From: Tenodera sinensis
Taxonomy: Eukaryota > Arthropoda > Insecta > Mantodea > Mantidae
Direction: 5' to 3'
NCBI GenBank assembly: GCA_030765045.1
Contig: CM060963.1
Location: 96,061,676 to 96,125,675 of the forward strand
DNA: 64,000 bases
Part shown: positions 12,113 through 26,002 of the stretch, piece by piece
How the letters are laid out: each line of letters begins with the position of its first letter
Numbering within the stretch: the stretch's first letter is position 1
Position numbers and translations under genes: made by a program
Notes under the pieces: model-generated
The model's input: only the letters and a program-made list of their open reading frames with translations
Databases searched by the model: none
Told to the model about the DNA's origin: nothing

Positions 12113-13844
12113 ATGAATGAATCTATGTCAATAAATAACTTCGTTGGCGCCGAACAGCATAAACCACAATTCTTGAAAGAGAAGAACAGCAAGGAGATCT
12201 TTAAAATATTGGACATTTGCACTAGTCGAACAAATTAAGCTTGCATCAGGCGAATCAAGAATCTAAAAGATAGCAAAATGCAACCTAATTGAGCACTGTC
12301 TCAAATACATATATTATTTTAATGGCGCTGGCAGGAGTAGCTGATCAACATCCAATCAGAGGCCTACCACTCCTTGGGGTTTTGTATAGCTAAACATACT
12401 ATGAAATCGTGCTGTAAAATCGGTGATATAAATATAATTAGTACCCTTAAAATTTATTTGCAGTATGCAGGAGAATAATCTGATCATGAAGAGTGCAGCT
12501 ATCAGCCGCCATTAAATTGTGTGTCTACCATAAAAATGTATGCACGCGAATCAGCAGCGGTGATACATATATGTAGTCAAGAAATGTTATGGTTGTATGT
12601 ATTATAAAGAAAATTAATTTGACGAAAAAAGAAAGAACCTCATTCGCTCATAGTGAAGGACCAAAATCACCTGACATTTTCTGGTGTATTGCTCATTAAA
12701 TATACAAGCGCAGATTGTCAGTGTGACTAATGCTGTTGGTTGAGCTGATATTTTTTTGAGACTCTATGATCGATAAAACTTTTACTGTGGTTGAATAAAT
12801 TTGAAAGTCTTACCATTACTCGAAATTTAATTACATGCTTGTTGTAAAAATAGGCACATTGAAACTACATTTTATATAATACTTATACCAAATGCACAAC
12901 TGCTTATGTTTTTATCTTTATGGAAGAGGCTACATACTTATTTTATGAATAATCGACACGAGCCTGGTCAGGCAGCCTGATTACAATATACGACAAACAA
13001 AATGACACTTATTTAGTTATAACAAATAATTCAAATTTACTTCACAATGTACTAAAACATCATAGGAAAACAATTATAACGATTCATTGTACAATAGCTT
13101 AAATTTACTCACTTTAGATATGAATTGGGAACTGCCATTGGTACGTAGCTATAATTTTTTTTCATTGTGTATTGTAATCCTCTGTTAACAACTATATGAC
13201 AAATGGATGTGCTTTCTGGATACCCTTCGCAAATGTGAACGGTATATTTAGGCGATCATAAACTTTAAAGTGGTGTTGCCGCAGAAATTGCTAATCACCA
13301 CAGCAAGCAACGGAATTACACCACACGTTTTAGTCACGAATGAAATGCATTCTGGTATAACCTATAACCTCATCACTAATAGCCTTGGTCGGAATGCGTA
13401 TGCAGTACATTTCTACATTAATTTCATCTTAGCGCTGCTTATACGTCGTATTTAGATATTCAAATGGACTTACTCGTTAAATTAATATAAATAAATATTT
13501 TTGATAACAGTTTATACATTTAAGATGTAGTATTATTATTTTACGTCTAGCTACAAGCACTATCTTTTATCTGACAACTACCTATAACACCCAAGGAAAA
13601 GCCTATTGTGAATGGTTCAGTTTCTCAAACAGAAAAAGTTTCGATTACATATATCACATTTAACGAACTTTTTCTATATAAAATAGAAAGATGCCTATAA
13701 AATCTCAACCTAATTGTTATTAATACACTCCTTAAAAAGGTTGTTTACATAAAACTGGTATTTTATTGTGTTCCCTAATAAATGTAAACTTAAATGTAAT
13801 TCCTGCATGACATGTAGTTTTGTGATACAAGGATACAGTAGTAA

Positions 13845-13845
<1 letters not shown>
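12113..13845. other. unannotated AT-rich sequence
   Basis: The first ~80 bp may be further LINE 3' sequence. The rest holds no gene or repeat that I recognise. Confidence 0.45.
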
Positions 13846-13943
<98 letters not shown>

Positions 13944-14054
13944 GTAATAATAATAATAGTAATAATAATAATAATAGTAATAATAATAATAGTAATAATA
14001 ATAATAATAGTAATAATAATAATAATAGTAATAATAATAATAGTAATAATAATA

Positions 14055-14131
<77 letters not shown>
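13846..14131. repeat. (TAA)n microsatellite with periodic TAG variants
   Basis: About 286 bp of TAA units. Between about 13944 and 14063, TAG units interrupt at semi-regular spacing of 4-6 units, suggesting that a short higher-order block was amplified. The poly-Tyr, poly-Leu and poly-Ile ORFs on the minus strand are artefacts. Confidence 0.97.
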
Positions 14132-14133
<2 letters not shown>

Positions 14134-14234
14134 AAATAATAAATGTCTCCTTGAAAGGATAATATGGGAAAAAATCTGATGTGTTGCACACACATGACTT
14201 TCTCTACTCTTGTACTAACCATTCTTACAAACTC

Positions 14235-15065
14235 TTATTCCTATGTCTTCTTCGTCTTAGCTGAGATATTTGTACAAATTATCTTATTGCTTATTTCCTT
14301 GCAGGTGCAAGGGAGATGTTAGAATACAGTAGGCTTTGTGCGATACTCAAATCTTTTAAAGCTTTGGGAGTCTGTTCTCTTTGCACACTTAACATATAAA
14401 AAAATGAACAACGATGATCCTTTTCGAGAAAGTTTTAAGTCTTCCGAAACTCACACACATAACAAGGAATACCTCCGAAATGGTTTACCCTACAGGAAAA
14501 GTTATTCAGACATAAATTGTGTATTTTAGCAAGATCTACATGTTTTGTAGAGTAAGATTTGGTCTGTCTCTAATGGTTTACTAGTTATGCAAAGGTCGTC
14601 CAGAGTAAATACGACTACAGGGGTTATAGCCTGAAAATTCAAAATGTACATTTCATTTGGCATAAAAATATCTCAAACATATGACATTTTAATCAAAATC
14701 ACTAGAGTCATTTTCAATAAAATCAAAATTTTCTAAACATTTTCCATGTAAAGGGTAGTTTAAGGTGAGGCTATTTTCTTGAAAATCCCCGTATCACATC
14801 CTTAAAAGACATTAAACTTAAATACCAACTTTGGTTTTTAAACTACTTTTCGTTTTTGAGTTATGCTGTCCACAGACACACGGACATACACACATAACAA
14901 CAACAACAACAACACACACACACAAGGACGTTTTTAAGGACGTTTTTCTAAAAATGCTTTTTTGGATTCAGGGTTTCTCAAAACATATTTCCGGTAAAAT
15001 CTCGACATCGAATTTTTGGGTGGAATACAATACTTCCTCTACTTACTATACGCAGTAGAGAAAGT
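14235..15065 (-). repeat. dispersed repeat family C, copy 3
   Basis: Reverse-complement copy of the family. It has the shared blocks TCTTACTCTACAAAACATG (minus-strand sense), the AC tract at about 14905-14924 mixed with CAA units, and AAATTCGATGTCGAGATTT near 15000. The dinucleotide tract has been partly replaced by (CAA)n. No coding content. Confidence 0.6.
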
Positions 15066-15067
15066 AA

Positions 15068-15560
15068 AGAGTGTGAGGCAGTAACGTGCTAGGCTCGCAA
15101 TCGGAAGGTCGTCCGTTCGATCCCTGCGGCCGACCTTGTTTTCTCGCGGTTTCCCTGGATTATTAAACCAATTCTGGGTAGGCTACTTTTATCCCACGAA
15201 TTTTCTCTCCCTCCAGTTTTTCTTCTCTAATCATTTCCTTCATCCTTTCTCCCGTTTGATGTATTTCACGGTAGAAGTGTCGGTGCTGCATGATGGGGAC
15301 GAAATGCTCTGAGTAACCCCATCCCCTGTCACAAAAGCCGGACTTCGGATCGTGTCCCCACAGCGGCCTTTCAGCCACGGAGGACTCCTGCGCGAACCGG
15401 CGGGGGACCGATTTACTGGCTGGTGTCGGGGAGTTCCCAACTATGAAGACGCAGAAACTCCTACCGTCTGCTGTGGCTAAGGCATGGTCGCCCTCTGTCT
15501 CCTTTCGGCTCACCCCTCCCTTCCGAAGGCGCCCATTGGGGGGCGGGTATAAAAGATATC
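15068..15560 (+). repeat. tRNA-headed retroposon-like repeat
   Basis: A head resembling a tRNA: TGAGGCAGTAACGTGCTAGG (about 15073-15092) followed by CCGTTCGATCCCTGC (about 15113-15127). A GC-richer body of ~430 bp follows, unlike the AT-rich surroundings. The 154-codon ORF on the minus strand across it has no recognisable domain and is probably fortuitous in this GC-rich stretch. Confidence 0.5.
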
Positions 15561-16786
15561 TAAGATCTGCGTCTGCCTTACTCCTACTCCTAATTCTACT
15601 ATAACTACAGTCTTCCTCCTCTGTCAACTTCTTCCTCCAGTATGTTACTTTGTAATATACTTGTACATTAAGAAAAAGTCACTACAAATACACAAGAAAA
15701 AGCCCGGGACGAAACATATGTCATGTACTATTCTGATTACGAGCGCATACCACCCAACATTTCACAACTTCACAAAGAAAACTAAAATAAACATAGAAAT
15801 GCTACCAAAATTAGTTAAAATACAATACATTAGCACGACATCTGTTACATGAATTGTAAATTTTCCACCTAAAATCAACCTCTGCTGATCTGATGGATCC
15901 ACTAAATGTTAGCAGTGAAAGGGTTAATTACTAAAGCCACAATTCTTAACCACCGTATGCAGATGTTGCGTTCAGTGCTGATGGCTTGAATATATATTAT
16001 CTTCTGTGAAAAAATACATTGTCTTCCCTTCTTTCAGTTCTTCACAATGCACTCGCATGTTAGGTTTTGGGAACCTTCTCCCTGCGAACGATTACGCTCG
16101 CTTTAATCTAACGATTTTTTTATCACGCAACCCGCAATGCTAATAGCGTAAATAATTATCACCTTAATGATCTATATATGTTACGGTATACATACATGTG
16201 TGACAGTCTGTGATGTGACAGCTCACAAACGTGGCTCCTGCATTTGGGACGTGTTATCGCGCGTAGAATAAACCAAGTTTGGTACTTAGGTATCCTATCA
16301 ATAGCTTGTAGATGATTTTCTCCACGAATTTTCTGTCCATGATAGGGTTAATAATGGCTGGTACTTTATTTTGGATTGGATTATCCTATGATAGAAAGGT
16401 TATCATGGGACACAAATCATGTAAACAGCTTCGAAACACGGATAAAGAGAAATGTTGGGAATCCAAAGGAAACTGTACAAAAACGTGGAAGTGAAGCAAG
16501 CTTGCTGACTTGTGTCGGAGGAAAAGGAAAGAAAAACAAAATAGACAAGCTTTTGGTTTAGAATAAGTGTTTCTGAAACGATTCGTTCAATAGGTGCTGC
16601 TGCCTTCTTAAGCCATTTGTAGCAATGCGTTAGCTTTCAAATTTTGGTTCTGAGAAGCTATTACTCGGTGTTACCGGATATCATCGCTGCCATCGTCATC
16701 ATCACCGAAATGTATTATAGACATTTTGATTCTTCGCCCTGAACTATTGGGACTTCGCTCCAACATAAATGTTCGTTCAAATATTT
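15561..16786. other. unannotated AT-rich sequence
   Basis: Nothing recognised. Short ORFs at 16312-16561 overlap in two frames and lack features. Confidence 0.45.
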
Positions 16787-17105
16787 TTGCGGAGCAGTTG
16801 GACCGTTCGCTTATCACCAAGGTGACCCGGATTCGATCTCAGGGACCCACACATGGTATTCATGATGGGTGAAGCGGCGTCTGGGCGGATTTTCTCCGGG
16901 TTATCCGATTTCCCCCACCACACATTTCACTAACTGCTCCACGTCACCTTTCCTTTCATCAATTTCACTTGCCTTTCATATCATCCTCCTCTTCTCATAT
17001 CTGGTGCTGGGCTGACTACTCCCTCACCGGTCTTCACTCGTTCGGTCCATAGGTTCTTCAGCTCCCCGACAGGCATCTGAGCCTAGGCACAGTCTTGTAA
17101 GTTTT
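16787..17105 (+). repeat. SINE family A, long form, plus-strand copy
   Basis: Carries a decayed tRNA-like head (GGATTCGATCTCAG near 16829 as B box), then GAAGCGGCGTCTGGGCGG, TCTCCGGGTTATCCG, and a 3' tail with GGTCTTCACTCGTTCGGTCC. The tail matches the reverse complement of 10825-10960. Confidence 0.65.
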
Positions 17106-17407
17106 AGGGCAGAGGTGGGTAAAAGCGTATTCATGAATCTCTGTGATTCGTGAATCTTTTGCCCTGTAGCTATGCAACCCCTCCCTTGGTTGATTTCAGG
17201 AGTCCACGGGTCACTTCTAGTAGTTTCATGATCGGTATCAGCAGAGGAATTATGTATTTGGCAACATCGTCTACCTCATTTGTAACAATATATTACATGG
17301 GTTTCTTCGAGCCAACATTGAGCGGTTTTATTACAGATATCATGCCGCATACAGCGAAAAAAATAAGTGTTTCCTTATACACTTTTATATGCGTTGAATA
17401 GATTTTC
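17106..17407. other. unannotated sequence
   Basis: Nothing recognised. It borders the long ATT tract. Confidence 0.4.
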
Positions 17408-18227
<820 letters not shown>

Positions 18228-20487
18228 GGGGTCTGGGACTGGGACTGGGGCTATCCTTTTCATCATCATCATTATTATTAATTTTTTTTATTATGATTAC
18301 AGATTTACAGCGTGCCAAATTTCTAGAAAGTTTAGAATCTAAACATACCATGGAATGTGGCAACTCTCTTAACCAACACATCAAGTTATGAAATACTTAT
18401 TTAAAATGTATAAAGTCACTTCGTACTGTGCCAGTGGATAAACTAATTAGTTATACACACTTCTTGTAGCCTTAGAAACTGAGCTTACTTGACACAGAAT
18501 CTATGATTTCTGGAATCTTGAGAATGACATTTCATATCTGTTAAACTTTTTGCTGTAGGTGTAGTCAATGTAAGAGTTAACTTGTAATGTGAACTCATAG
18601 ATGTGCAGACAAATCTAGTGACAAAAAATAAGTGCAGAGATTGAGTTGGTACAGATATATTCGAAGACCTGTGTAAAGTAAAATACATTAGTCTGAAAGA
18701 ATTTGCTACCTCTTCTACAGCAATATTTTGCTCAGTGAACACTTGCTCTCTCTGATGAACATAGCAAAATCAAAACGGAGACCTGGCGGTTCAGATGACC
18801 ACTTCTCGGCGCAACTTCCTATTGCTGTTAGAGATATTGTGCCAGAGTTTGAATGTGTTTGTATGTTGGGATGATAATTAATGTATCTAATTCCAATTTC
18901 ACACTATAAATGTATGAGCAATTCTTTCCTGCTTGAAACAAACCTGCTGATCGTTAAAAGAGTTTAAGAAGTGAAGAGGTACCATTCCTCCTACGTGGAA
19001 GAATGTTACGCGGGTTGCGTGCACAGTGGACTGGAGCGTCATTATTCTGCCCGCCCCTCCATACGGGAAGGGTTATCAGATGCAGAAGATGTTTATGTGT
19101 CAGTTTATCGTAGACTAATACGCTCTTTTTGTGCCATTTTTCTTGCTTTTCAGTGTTTTAAATAACTGCTCTCCTTTAGTTAGAAGCAATTTCCATTTGA
19201 GCGAATCACTTCCATTCCTTGTTTCCTACCCCATCCCTTAACCGGCAGAAGCTAAAGCGGCTGCGTTTCGTAAATAATCGACATTATCCCAGTTATGCTA
19301 TCGAACAATGCCACAAAATGCAATAGGAAGAAATAATCCTCCTATATCACCAGAGCAAACAGGCATTGTAAGCTGCCATTGTATTACCATATCAGCGACC
19401 AGAGAACTAGTGAGGCATCAGTCTCAAATCTTGGCTGCCATTCCCTAGTATAATTAGACACAATTTCGATAAAAGCTCTTTCATTCCCTCTTTATGAAAC
19501 ATACTGACCTTTTTTCCCTTGCTGTTTTAGCTAAAACTCTCTCATTTTAGTTTTAATGAACTTTAAATTAATAAGAAGTTTATGAAACTCATGTGAGGGA
19601 ATCGACAACCCGCAACTTCACCCTTATTCCACCTGTGCACTAATTGGATGTTTCTCTTCTGATTAATTTATAAAACAAAACAAAAAGCAAACGAATCTAA
19701 TCCTTTATATTTCAATGGTTGCTACATATTTCTCAATAGGGTTAAAATATTTCAAAACATTTCGTCATCCAAAGCTTTTCAGTGCTCCACTTATAGTGTA
19801 AGACGTTGCATATTTTATTATAGAACGAATTTGTTTGTATCAATTTTATTAACCGCAGCAGCCCTATGGACAAAAGTTAACATTTTAATTTGAAGACAGT
19901 ATTAGTATAAGTATAAAACATTACTTTCAAATTCATTATGCACGACATGATTTAAAATGCCTTATAGAACATTGCATGAAATCCTCATATAGATACATAT
20001 ACGAGCAACAAAAGGTGTATCCTAATTTTTGGACACCTGAATTGGAAAGAGGTTTGAAAAGGATAGTATTGCTCGTAAACTATCTATAAGTCTAAGAAAG
20101 GAAATAAAATTGAAGTGATGTAAACATACCTATAATTAACTTAGAAAGAAAAGAAACATCAGAAATGGCATGGTTTAGACTTGGAGGCTTAAGGACACAG
20201 AAAACTACTGAAAAGCTGCCTGTTTTGCAGTTTAATTGAACATGCGGTATATATTTTGGGCACCTGAAACCAAGTATTAAACTTACAGAAAACTTCTTTA
20301 AATCTTGCTGGATCTCGTACTAACTGACCACAGGGACTGGCAAAATGGGTAATTTCTTGGCTGTAGTGCACAAAGCCAAAGAAGTTTGATTAGTTACAGA
20401 CAATTTATTTCTTTTTCCCCTCTAGTCTGTTTATTTTTGTAACCAACTAACCCGTGATGCAACAGCCTTTTCCGGACCAAGCCCGGG
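18228..20487. other. unannotated sequence
   Basis: No gene recognised. A GC-richer patch at about 18980-19080 has no identifiable domain in any frame. Confidence 0.45.
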
Positions 20488-20700
20488 CGTAATGTGTGGG
20501 TGCAGTACTGGATGTGGGACGTGGTCGGCGCCCCGTTCGCTCACCTTATACAGTCTTCGCAACCAGAAGCCGCTACTTCTCAATCAAATAGCTCCTCATT
20601 TGGCCCCTCGGGAACCTAACGAGGCAGAGTGCACCCCGGACAAGGTCTCCCAGCGGGAGAAAATCTCCACGCAGGAAATCGGGTCTCGCGCATGGTAAAC
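20488..20700 (-). repeat. SINE-like family B, copy 1
   Basis: Shares with 24035-24350 and (inverted) 41725-42020 the blocks GGTGCAGTACTGGA, GGGACGTGGTC, CCGCTACTTCTC, a 'CCTAACGAGGC' block and 'GAGTGCACCCCG'. The tRNA-like end (GGTTCGATCCC in the best copy) has decayed here. Non-coding; the 68-codon ORF is not a gene. Confidence 0.65.
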
Positions 20701-21817
20701 AGCAGCGCTAACACTGCCCTGAGGAAACGACCATTTTTGTCAGCTTTAACATGTATCTTAAATGTGCATGTACCATCAATGTTCCATGCTCAAATATTTG
20801 TGCATTAAGCTTGAATTTGACATCAATAAATATACCTTAGCTATTTACCTATTTACTTATGAAACCAATACTAATGTGGTGACCAAATTTCGCCATACAT
20901 ATTATGGCTTTATCATAATCTCACCAATAGTTTAGATAACGGTGTAACAAAAGGAACAAACTGTTCTAAAATTATACTGAAAACAAAGCATGTCATACGT
21001 TCTATTGACAAAAGCTTTGCTTTTATTACAAAAATATCAGAGTTTATAGTATTATTCTAGGTACATTTCCCAGTTACCAGTAATGACCAGAGAATGTGAC
21101 ACAAAGCTTGCAGTGGGAATAATAAGCATTAATGCAAAAGTCACGAGCTTCAATTTTCTTTTTTATGGTGACGAACTATTCATTATGTAGAAAGCATATT
21201 GGCGTTAAGACATTCTTATGAGGTTATTTTTTTCTACTGTACAATTAAGAAATCTTTCCCCGTGAAATCGGTATTTACAGCTACTCACAATCCCTGGCAG
21301 GGTTGCAGCCAGTAAGTACATCAGTAAACAATCCCAGGTACACAGTCGTATCTGAAGCTGAAGTCGTGCTTCTGGTCACGCTTACAATAGCAGTGCCAAT
21401 CTGGGAATGTGTATTAACGTTAGATAAAGGCAAAGATCTCGCTTAAAATAGCGAGTTTTTTCAGTTCACGGGGTATACTTAGCTTATAAAATGTAAACAA
21501 TGTTTTTAAGTCGTCCGTCTTTCTCTCACTGATTATTTTCTACCGACTCTATGTTTTTCAAAAACCCTGCCAATCTTTTTCGGTCTCAAGTGATATGATA
21601 CAATGCATTGTATGGTACAATTCCTGTATGGACAAGTCACCTGTTACATTTAAGTATTCATTTTATCTTGGCCCAGGCCAGTTTTATGCAATTGAGATAA
21701 CACATGTATGGGAACAAGTAAAGAACAGTTTGGTCCAATAAAACACAAAAATACGCCCGCTTTAAGAATCAATCATCGTATAAAGATCTGTTTTACACAT
21801 AAAACTTTCGCTTTTTG
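20701..21817. other. unannotated AT-rich sequence
   Basis: Nothing recognised. Confidence 0.45.
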
Positions 21818-22031
21818 TAGTGTTTAACGTCGGCTTTTACTACTACGGCACCGCAGGCGGTGACACTGATGATACATGGAATGAAAATGGAGCATTGGTG
21901 GTATGAGATGGCGGGGGAAACCGGAGAACCCGGAGGGAACCCGCCCCAGCGCCGCTTCGTCCACCACGAATCTCACATTCGGTTGCCTGGAATCGAACCC
22001 GGGCCACTTTAGTGAGAAGCGAATAATCTAA
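21818..22031 (-). repeat. SINE family A, copy
   Basis: Matches 4869-5110 along most of its length, including GGCACCGCAGGCGGTGACAC, GGAGAACCCGGAGGGAACCC and GAATCGAACCCGGGCCAC. The tRNA A-box end at the right is degraded, so it is probably slightly truncated at its 5' side. Confidence 0.75.
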
Positions 22032-23175
22032 GAACTGACACTCTGAACCCTTTGTTCTACAACCACAATATCACAGCAGATTTTCACAACCCTCCTAAGC
22101 GGGGATTTATCTACTTCTATGCTACTTTTTTCATTACTTCCGACATAAAATTAGTGTCCTATACGATTTTATACCTGAGATTAAGACAGATTAGTAGCGA
22201 TTACTATTGGAGGCAAGTTGGCAACTTAACCAGCAGAAAAACATTTGTGCGGAATATTACAAACCACGTGGAATGTCTCTCCTCTTCCCTTAATTCCCCC
22301 AAGACTATGAGACAGTATCTTCACGATACTAATTTTCTTCAAATATGGACCATTTTTCAGAATTTATTCCGAAAACGTTTCGCTTCATTAAACTGTCAGA
22401 CCATACGCACAGATGCAGCAAATTCGGAATCTCAGCAATGACTGCTATTTTTCCCCAAATACAATAGAGGGGTAGTGGGGTAACTGCCGCAGGCTGTAAA
22501 TAGCGCCACAGAGGCTACAATAAAATCTCCTCCCCAGCGGTCCTCCTACATGTCACGCGTTTCGTACTCGGCACATGCATGCCTTTTCCCTTCGCTGTGA
22601 CAACAATGCTAATGAAATGCGCTTGTCTACACCTTGTTCAAAAATAAATACCACCCAAACCCGTAGGAAGCTGAAATTCACTTAGATGTCCAAATTGTAA
22701 TAGGAGTAGAGAATTATTAAAGATGACAGTGACAGCAAAACATCTGCTGTATCATATTAGCTGGACTTGCTCTACCTATAAAACTTAAGTCACCTTATGT
22801 ATTATAATATTCATATAAATGGTTATTGTTAAATTCATGTTGCCCTGCATTAACTTGTTTACTAGAAATTAGTTCAAATTAAGCAATAGGTATGAATTTG
22901 CTTGCAGACGTAAGGAAACCAAGGCACAACTTCTCGCATAGTGTTTTGCGCCTGGCGAAAACATCGAAAAATTATTTACGGATGCCATATGTCAGTTCAA
23001 TCAAATCTTATGTATTTCCAAGGTGGCTAAGAATTATTTGACGTAAGGTGTATGTTTTAAATTATCCTACATTTTTATCTATTCTTTTTCATTTATAAAA
23101 CTGTGCAAATTTTATTTTTAATTAAAATATATCACGTGTTATTACTTTAGGTATAATATCTTAAGCTTATTGTTG
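22032..23175. other. unannotated sequence
   Basis: A 129-codon ORF (22052-22441) has no recognisable motif and ordinary local composition. I do not call it a gene. Confidence 0.4.
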
Positions 23176-23325
23176 TTCATGGTGGACGAAGTGGCGCTGG
23201 GGCGGGTTTCCTCTGGGTTCTCCGGTTTCCCACGCCATCTCATTCCATCTTCATTCCATGCATCATCAGTGTCACCGCCTGCGGTGCCGTATGTAGTAAA
23301 AGCGGGCGTTAGATACTACAAAAAA
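23176..23325 (+). repeat. SINE family A, 5'-truncated
   Basis: Starts inside the body at GGTGGACGAAGTGGCGCTGG, so it lacks the tRNA head. It continues to the family end near GCGTTAGATACTAC. A short AT-rich junction leads straight into the (TTA)n tract at 23363, as if the tract grew from or near the SINE 3' tail. Confidence 0.75.
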
Positions 23326-23362
23326 GGTTATTGTTGCTTACAGCATTACAGTTATTTTTATC

Positions 23363-23625
<263 letters not shown>

Positions 23626-23935
23626 GTGATACTTTAATTCATAGTTACTAAGCAACAAAAGCCACACATTATATTCTAACAAAACACAAAACACGCTATC
23701 AAGACATAAAATACACGTTCAACAAAACGTAAAGTACACTTTAATGATGATCTATATCGAATATCAAACCAAGTCCTTGAATTTCGTATTAATTACATGA
23801 ATACATTTTCCTTGACTTTTTTGGAAGTATATTAATAGTTGCATATTGGAATCTGAAAATTGCCTTTTTCGCTCATTTTTACTTTAAATTTGAAACTAGT
23901 ATCCAAAATTGCAGAATATAACAACAATATTAATT
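23626..23935 (+). repeat. dispersed repeat family D, copy 1
   Basis: Shares blocks in the same order with 36640-37570: a TAAGCAACAAA-like start, ACAAAACACAAAACACGC, TTTCCTTGACTTTT(T/C), 'GAAGTA(T/C)AT' and a TTTGAAACTAGTATCCAAAA block. In both places it directly follows a trinucleotide microsatellite. Non-coding and of unknown class. Confidence 0.5.
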
Positions 23936-23942
23936 TATCGCG

Positions 23943-23944
<2 letters not shown>

Positions 23945-23975
<31 letters not shown>

Positions 23976-24350
23976 CCCAAAGCGCACATTACTCTTTCTA
24001 ATATCGTTTCCTTAATAAATAGATTCCATTGTAATGTAAAATGTAAACCCCGCGCGACAGCCCACGAAGGGCCAAGGCCTACCGCCCAGCCGCTGCGTCC
24101 CCCACCTCTGCCCACTACAGGCGTCATTGGTGAGGTGCAGTACTGGAGGGTGGGACGTGGTCAGCGCCCCGAGCCCTCCCGGCCAGTTATGCGGTCTTCT
24201 CGACCTGGGGCCGCTACTTCTCCATCAAGTAGCTCCTCAATTGGTCCCCCCGGGACCTAACGAGGCTGAGTGCACCCCGTGCCAGACCTCCCAGAGGGGA
24301 TAAAATTCCCATGCTGGTACCGGGGATCGAACCCGGGTCCTCCGCGTCAC
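23945..24350 (-). repeat. SINE-like family B, copy 2 with A-tail
   Basis: On the minus strand a tRNA-like B box (GGGTTCGATCCCCGG near 24317-24331) is followed by the family B body to about 24035. After 60 bp there is a 31-nt T run (23945-23975) that could be the retroposed A-tail. This orientation agrees with copy 3. Confidence 0.65.
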
Positions 24351-24639
24351 ATTAAATATGCTAAATGTACAACTTATACTAAAATTCTCTTACCTTAGGT
24401 AAAATATTGTAGACAGCACGTTACTAACTCGCATTATAACTCCCTGCGGTCGCGTTCTAATTTGTCTCTCTCGTTACTAAACTTTGAATTTTGTAACTAG
24501 TATTGTAAATATCTATCAAGACTTCGAAAAAAGGGAAAATTCACTACCTACAGTGCAACATGGAGTCAAAGGATTTTTAAAAACATATATTCACTTAATA
24601 CGCTTAAAAATGTCTGACATGAAAGTTTGTATTTATTTA
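24351..24639. other. unannotated sequence
   Basis: Nothing certain; it may contain strongly diverged family C sequence. Confidence 0.3.
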
Positions 24640-24850
24640 GCATCTCGATTTTTGAATTATGCTAATATCTTTTTTTCGACCCCATTGTTTCTTTCTCACA
24701 CACACGCACATACACATGGACTGCTTCCTAAAAATATGTTTCTTTTGTGCAGTGGGCCACAAAGCATACATTTGTGGTGAAATCTCGATATAGTAATGTT
24801 GTGTGCAATACAATACATGCTCTAATTGCGTTAGGTAAGAGGTAGAACAA
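24640..24850 (-). repeat. dispersed repeat family C, diverged fragment
   Basis: Contains a short CACA tract, TCCTAAAAATATGTTTCTTT (the counterpart of the 'AAAAATGCTTTTTT' block), TGAAATCTCGATAT, and a ...CAATACAATAC... end, in the order seen in minus-strand copies 3 and 4. Weak similarity. Confidence 0.35.
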
Positions 24851-25479
24851 GCGAACATAAACTACATAGTATGAGTCCAGTGCCTCTCACGACTGGGTCG
24901 ATTGACATACCTGCAGCTAACAGGCCTACAGTAGTAACGCCAATTAATCAAGTTACAAAAATTTAACAAATCACAAAGTAGCCATTTTGTTATTTTAACC
25001 AGAATTCTCATTAAAGTTAGAACAACGAATGATTTATATCTGTTTGGGAATGTTAGAAAAAATAACACACAAATGCCGTGGGCTGACAGGTGCGAGTAAT
25101 GGCTGTTACAACTTCAGTTGTTAATTCCGATTCTTCCTGCCCACTTTGGCGTTTCTATTGCAACAAGAATCTACGCCTTTTTAATTGTTTTCTCCATCGC
25201 TACCATACTAATCCTGTTGGTATAACACTTTTATCTGAGTTTTGCAACATAATTTTATTTTTGTCTTAAAATTTCGTTCCCGGTCAGAGAAAGTTGTATC
25301 TTTCAAAGGACTCATTAAGAAAGTAGGAGGGTTTATGACTTTCTCATAATTACTTAATTATGGTTAATTGTTCCTAAATTTGACTTTCTCATGATATAAC
25401 CTTTCAGCTTCGACACTGGAAATTTATTTCTTATAATTGTATTAGCAAAATCATTTCACTAAATAAGGATAATCTTTCT
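24851..25479. other. unannotated AT-rich sequence
   Basis: Nothing recognised. Confidence 0.4.
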
Positions 25480-26000
25480 TTGTGCCTCTATGGGGACAAT
25501 ACGAAACTCTGTGACTTTTTGGTTGGGTGTGAAGTAAAGTAGACAGATGTAGTCGAGATAAAGAAACACTTTTATTTCCGTAAACAGTAACTTGTACACT
25601 CGTTGAAACAGCAAGAAAGTCTTTTCCGATTCTCCAACAGCACGACTCTGAATTCGTAACACAAAGAACTAACTCTTTCCTTCGTCGGCACAACTCTTCA
25701 CATCGTCTGTCCGTCTCCGTCGGCACGACTACTCAACCTTCACATACGTCTGACTGACTCTTCTCACACTTTACCGCTATTTATATCTCCCAGGCACTGT
25801 TCTGGAAAGTTCAGTTATTGCGCTGGAGTACAAAGTAGAAAATTCCAGTAGCCTCTATCCTTTTCTCTCTTTCGGCGAGCGCCCCAACAATGCGGCCATT
25901 CTCTGTCTCTTTCCTTCGGCTCCTTTGCGGTAGTGCCGACAATAATGCGATGGGTGACACTGCTGCTGTCGGCAATTAGATGCGGCGGGCGCGGTGACAA
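25480..26000 (-). repeat. LTR-like or promoter-bearing repeat (tentative)
   Basis: On the minus strand a TATA-like TATAAATAGCGG (about 25774-25785) is followed about 200 bp later by AATAAAAGTG (about 25567-25576). This promoter-then-polyadenylation order over a short non-coding stretch is what an LTR shows. The composition is GC-richer than its surroundings. No paired LTR, primer-binding site or gag/pol is seen, so the call is an inference. Confidence 0.35.
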
Positions 26001-26002
26001 TA

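Noticed and set aside
15163..15627. 154-codon minus-strand ORF in a GC-rich patch
   Set aside because: Overlaps the body of a tRNA-headed repeat antisense, with no family resemblance; open frames are common by chance in such GC-richer DNA.
22052..22441. 129-codon ORF
   Set aside because: No motif, ordinary composition, and no promoter or splice context beyond chance.
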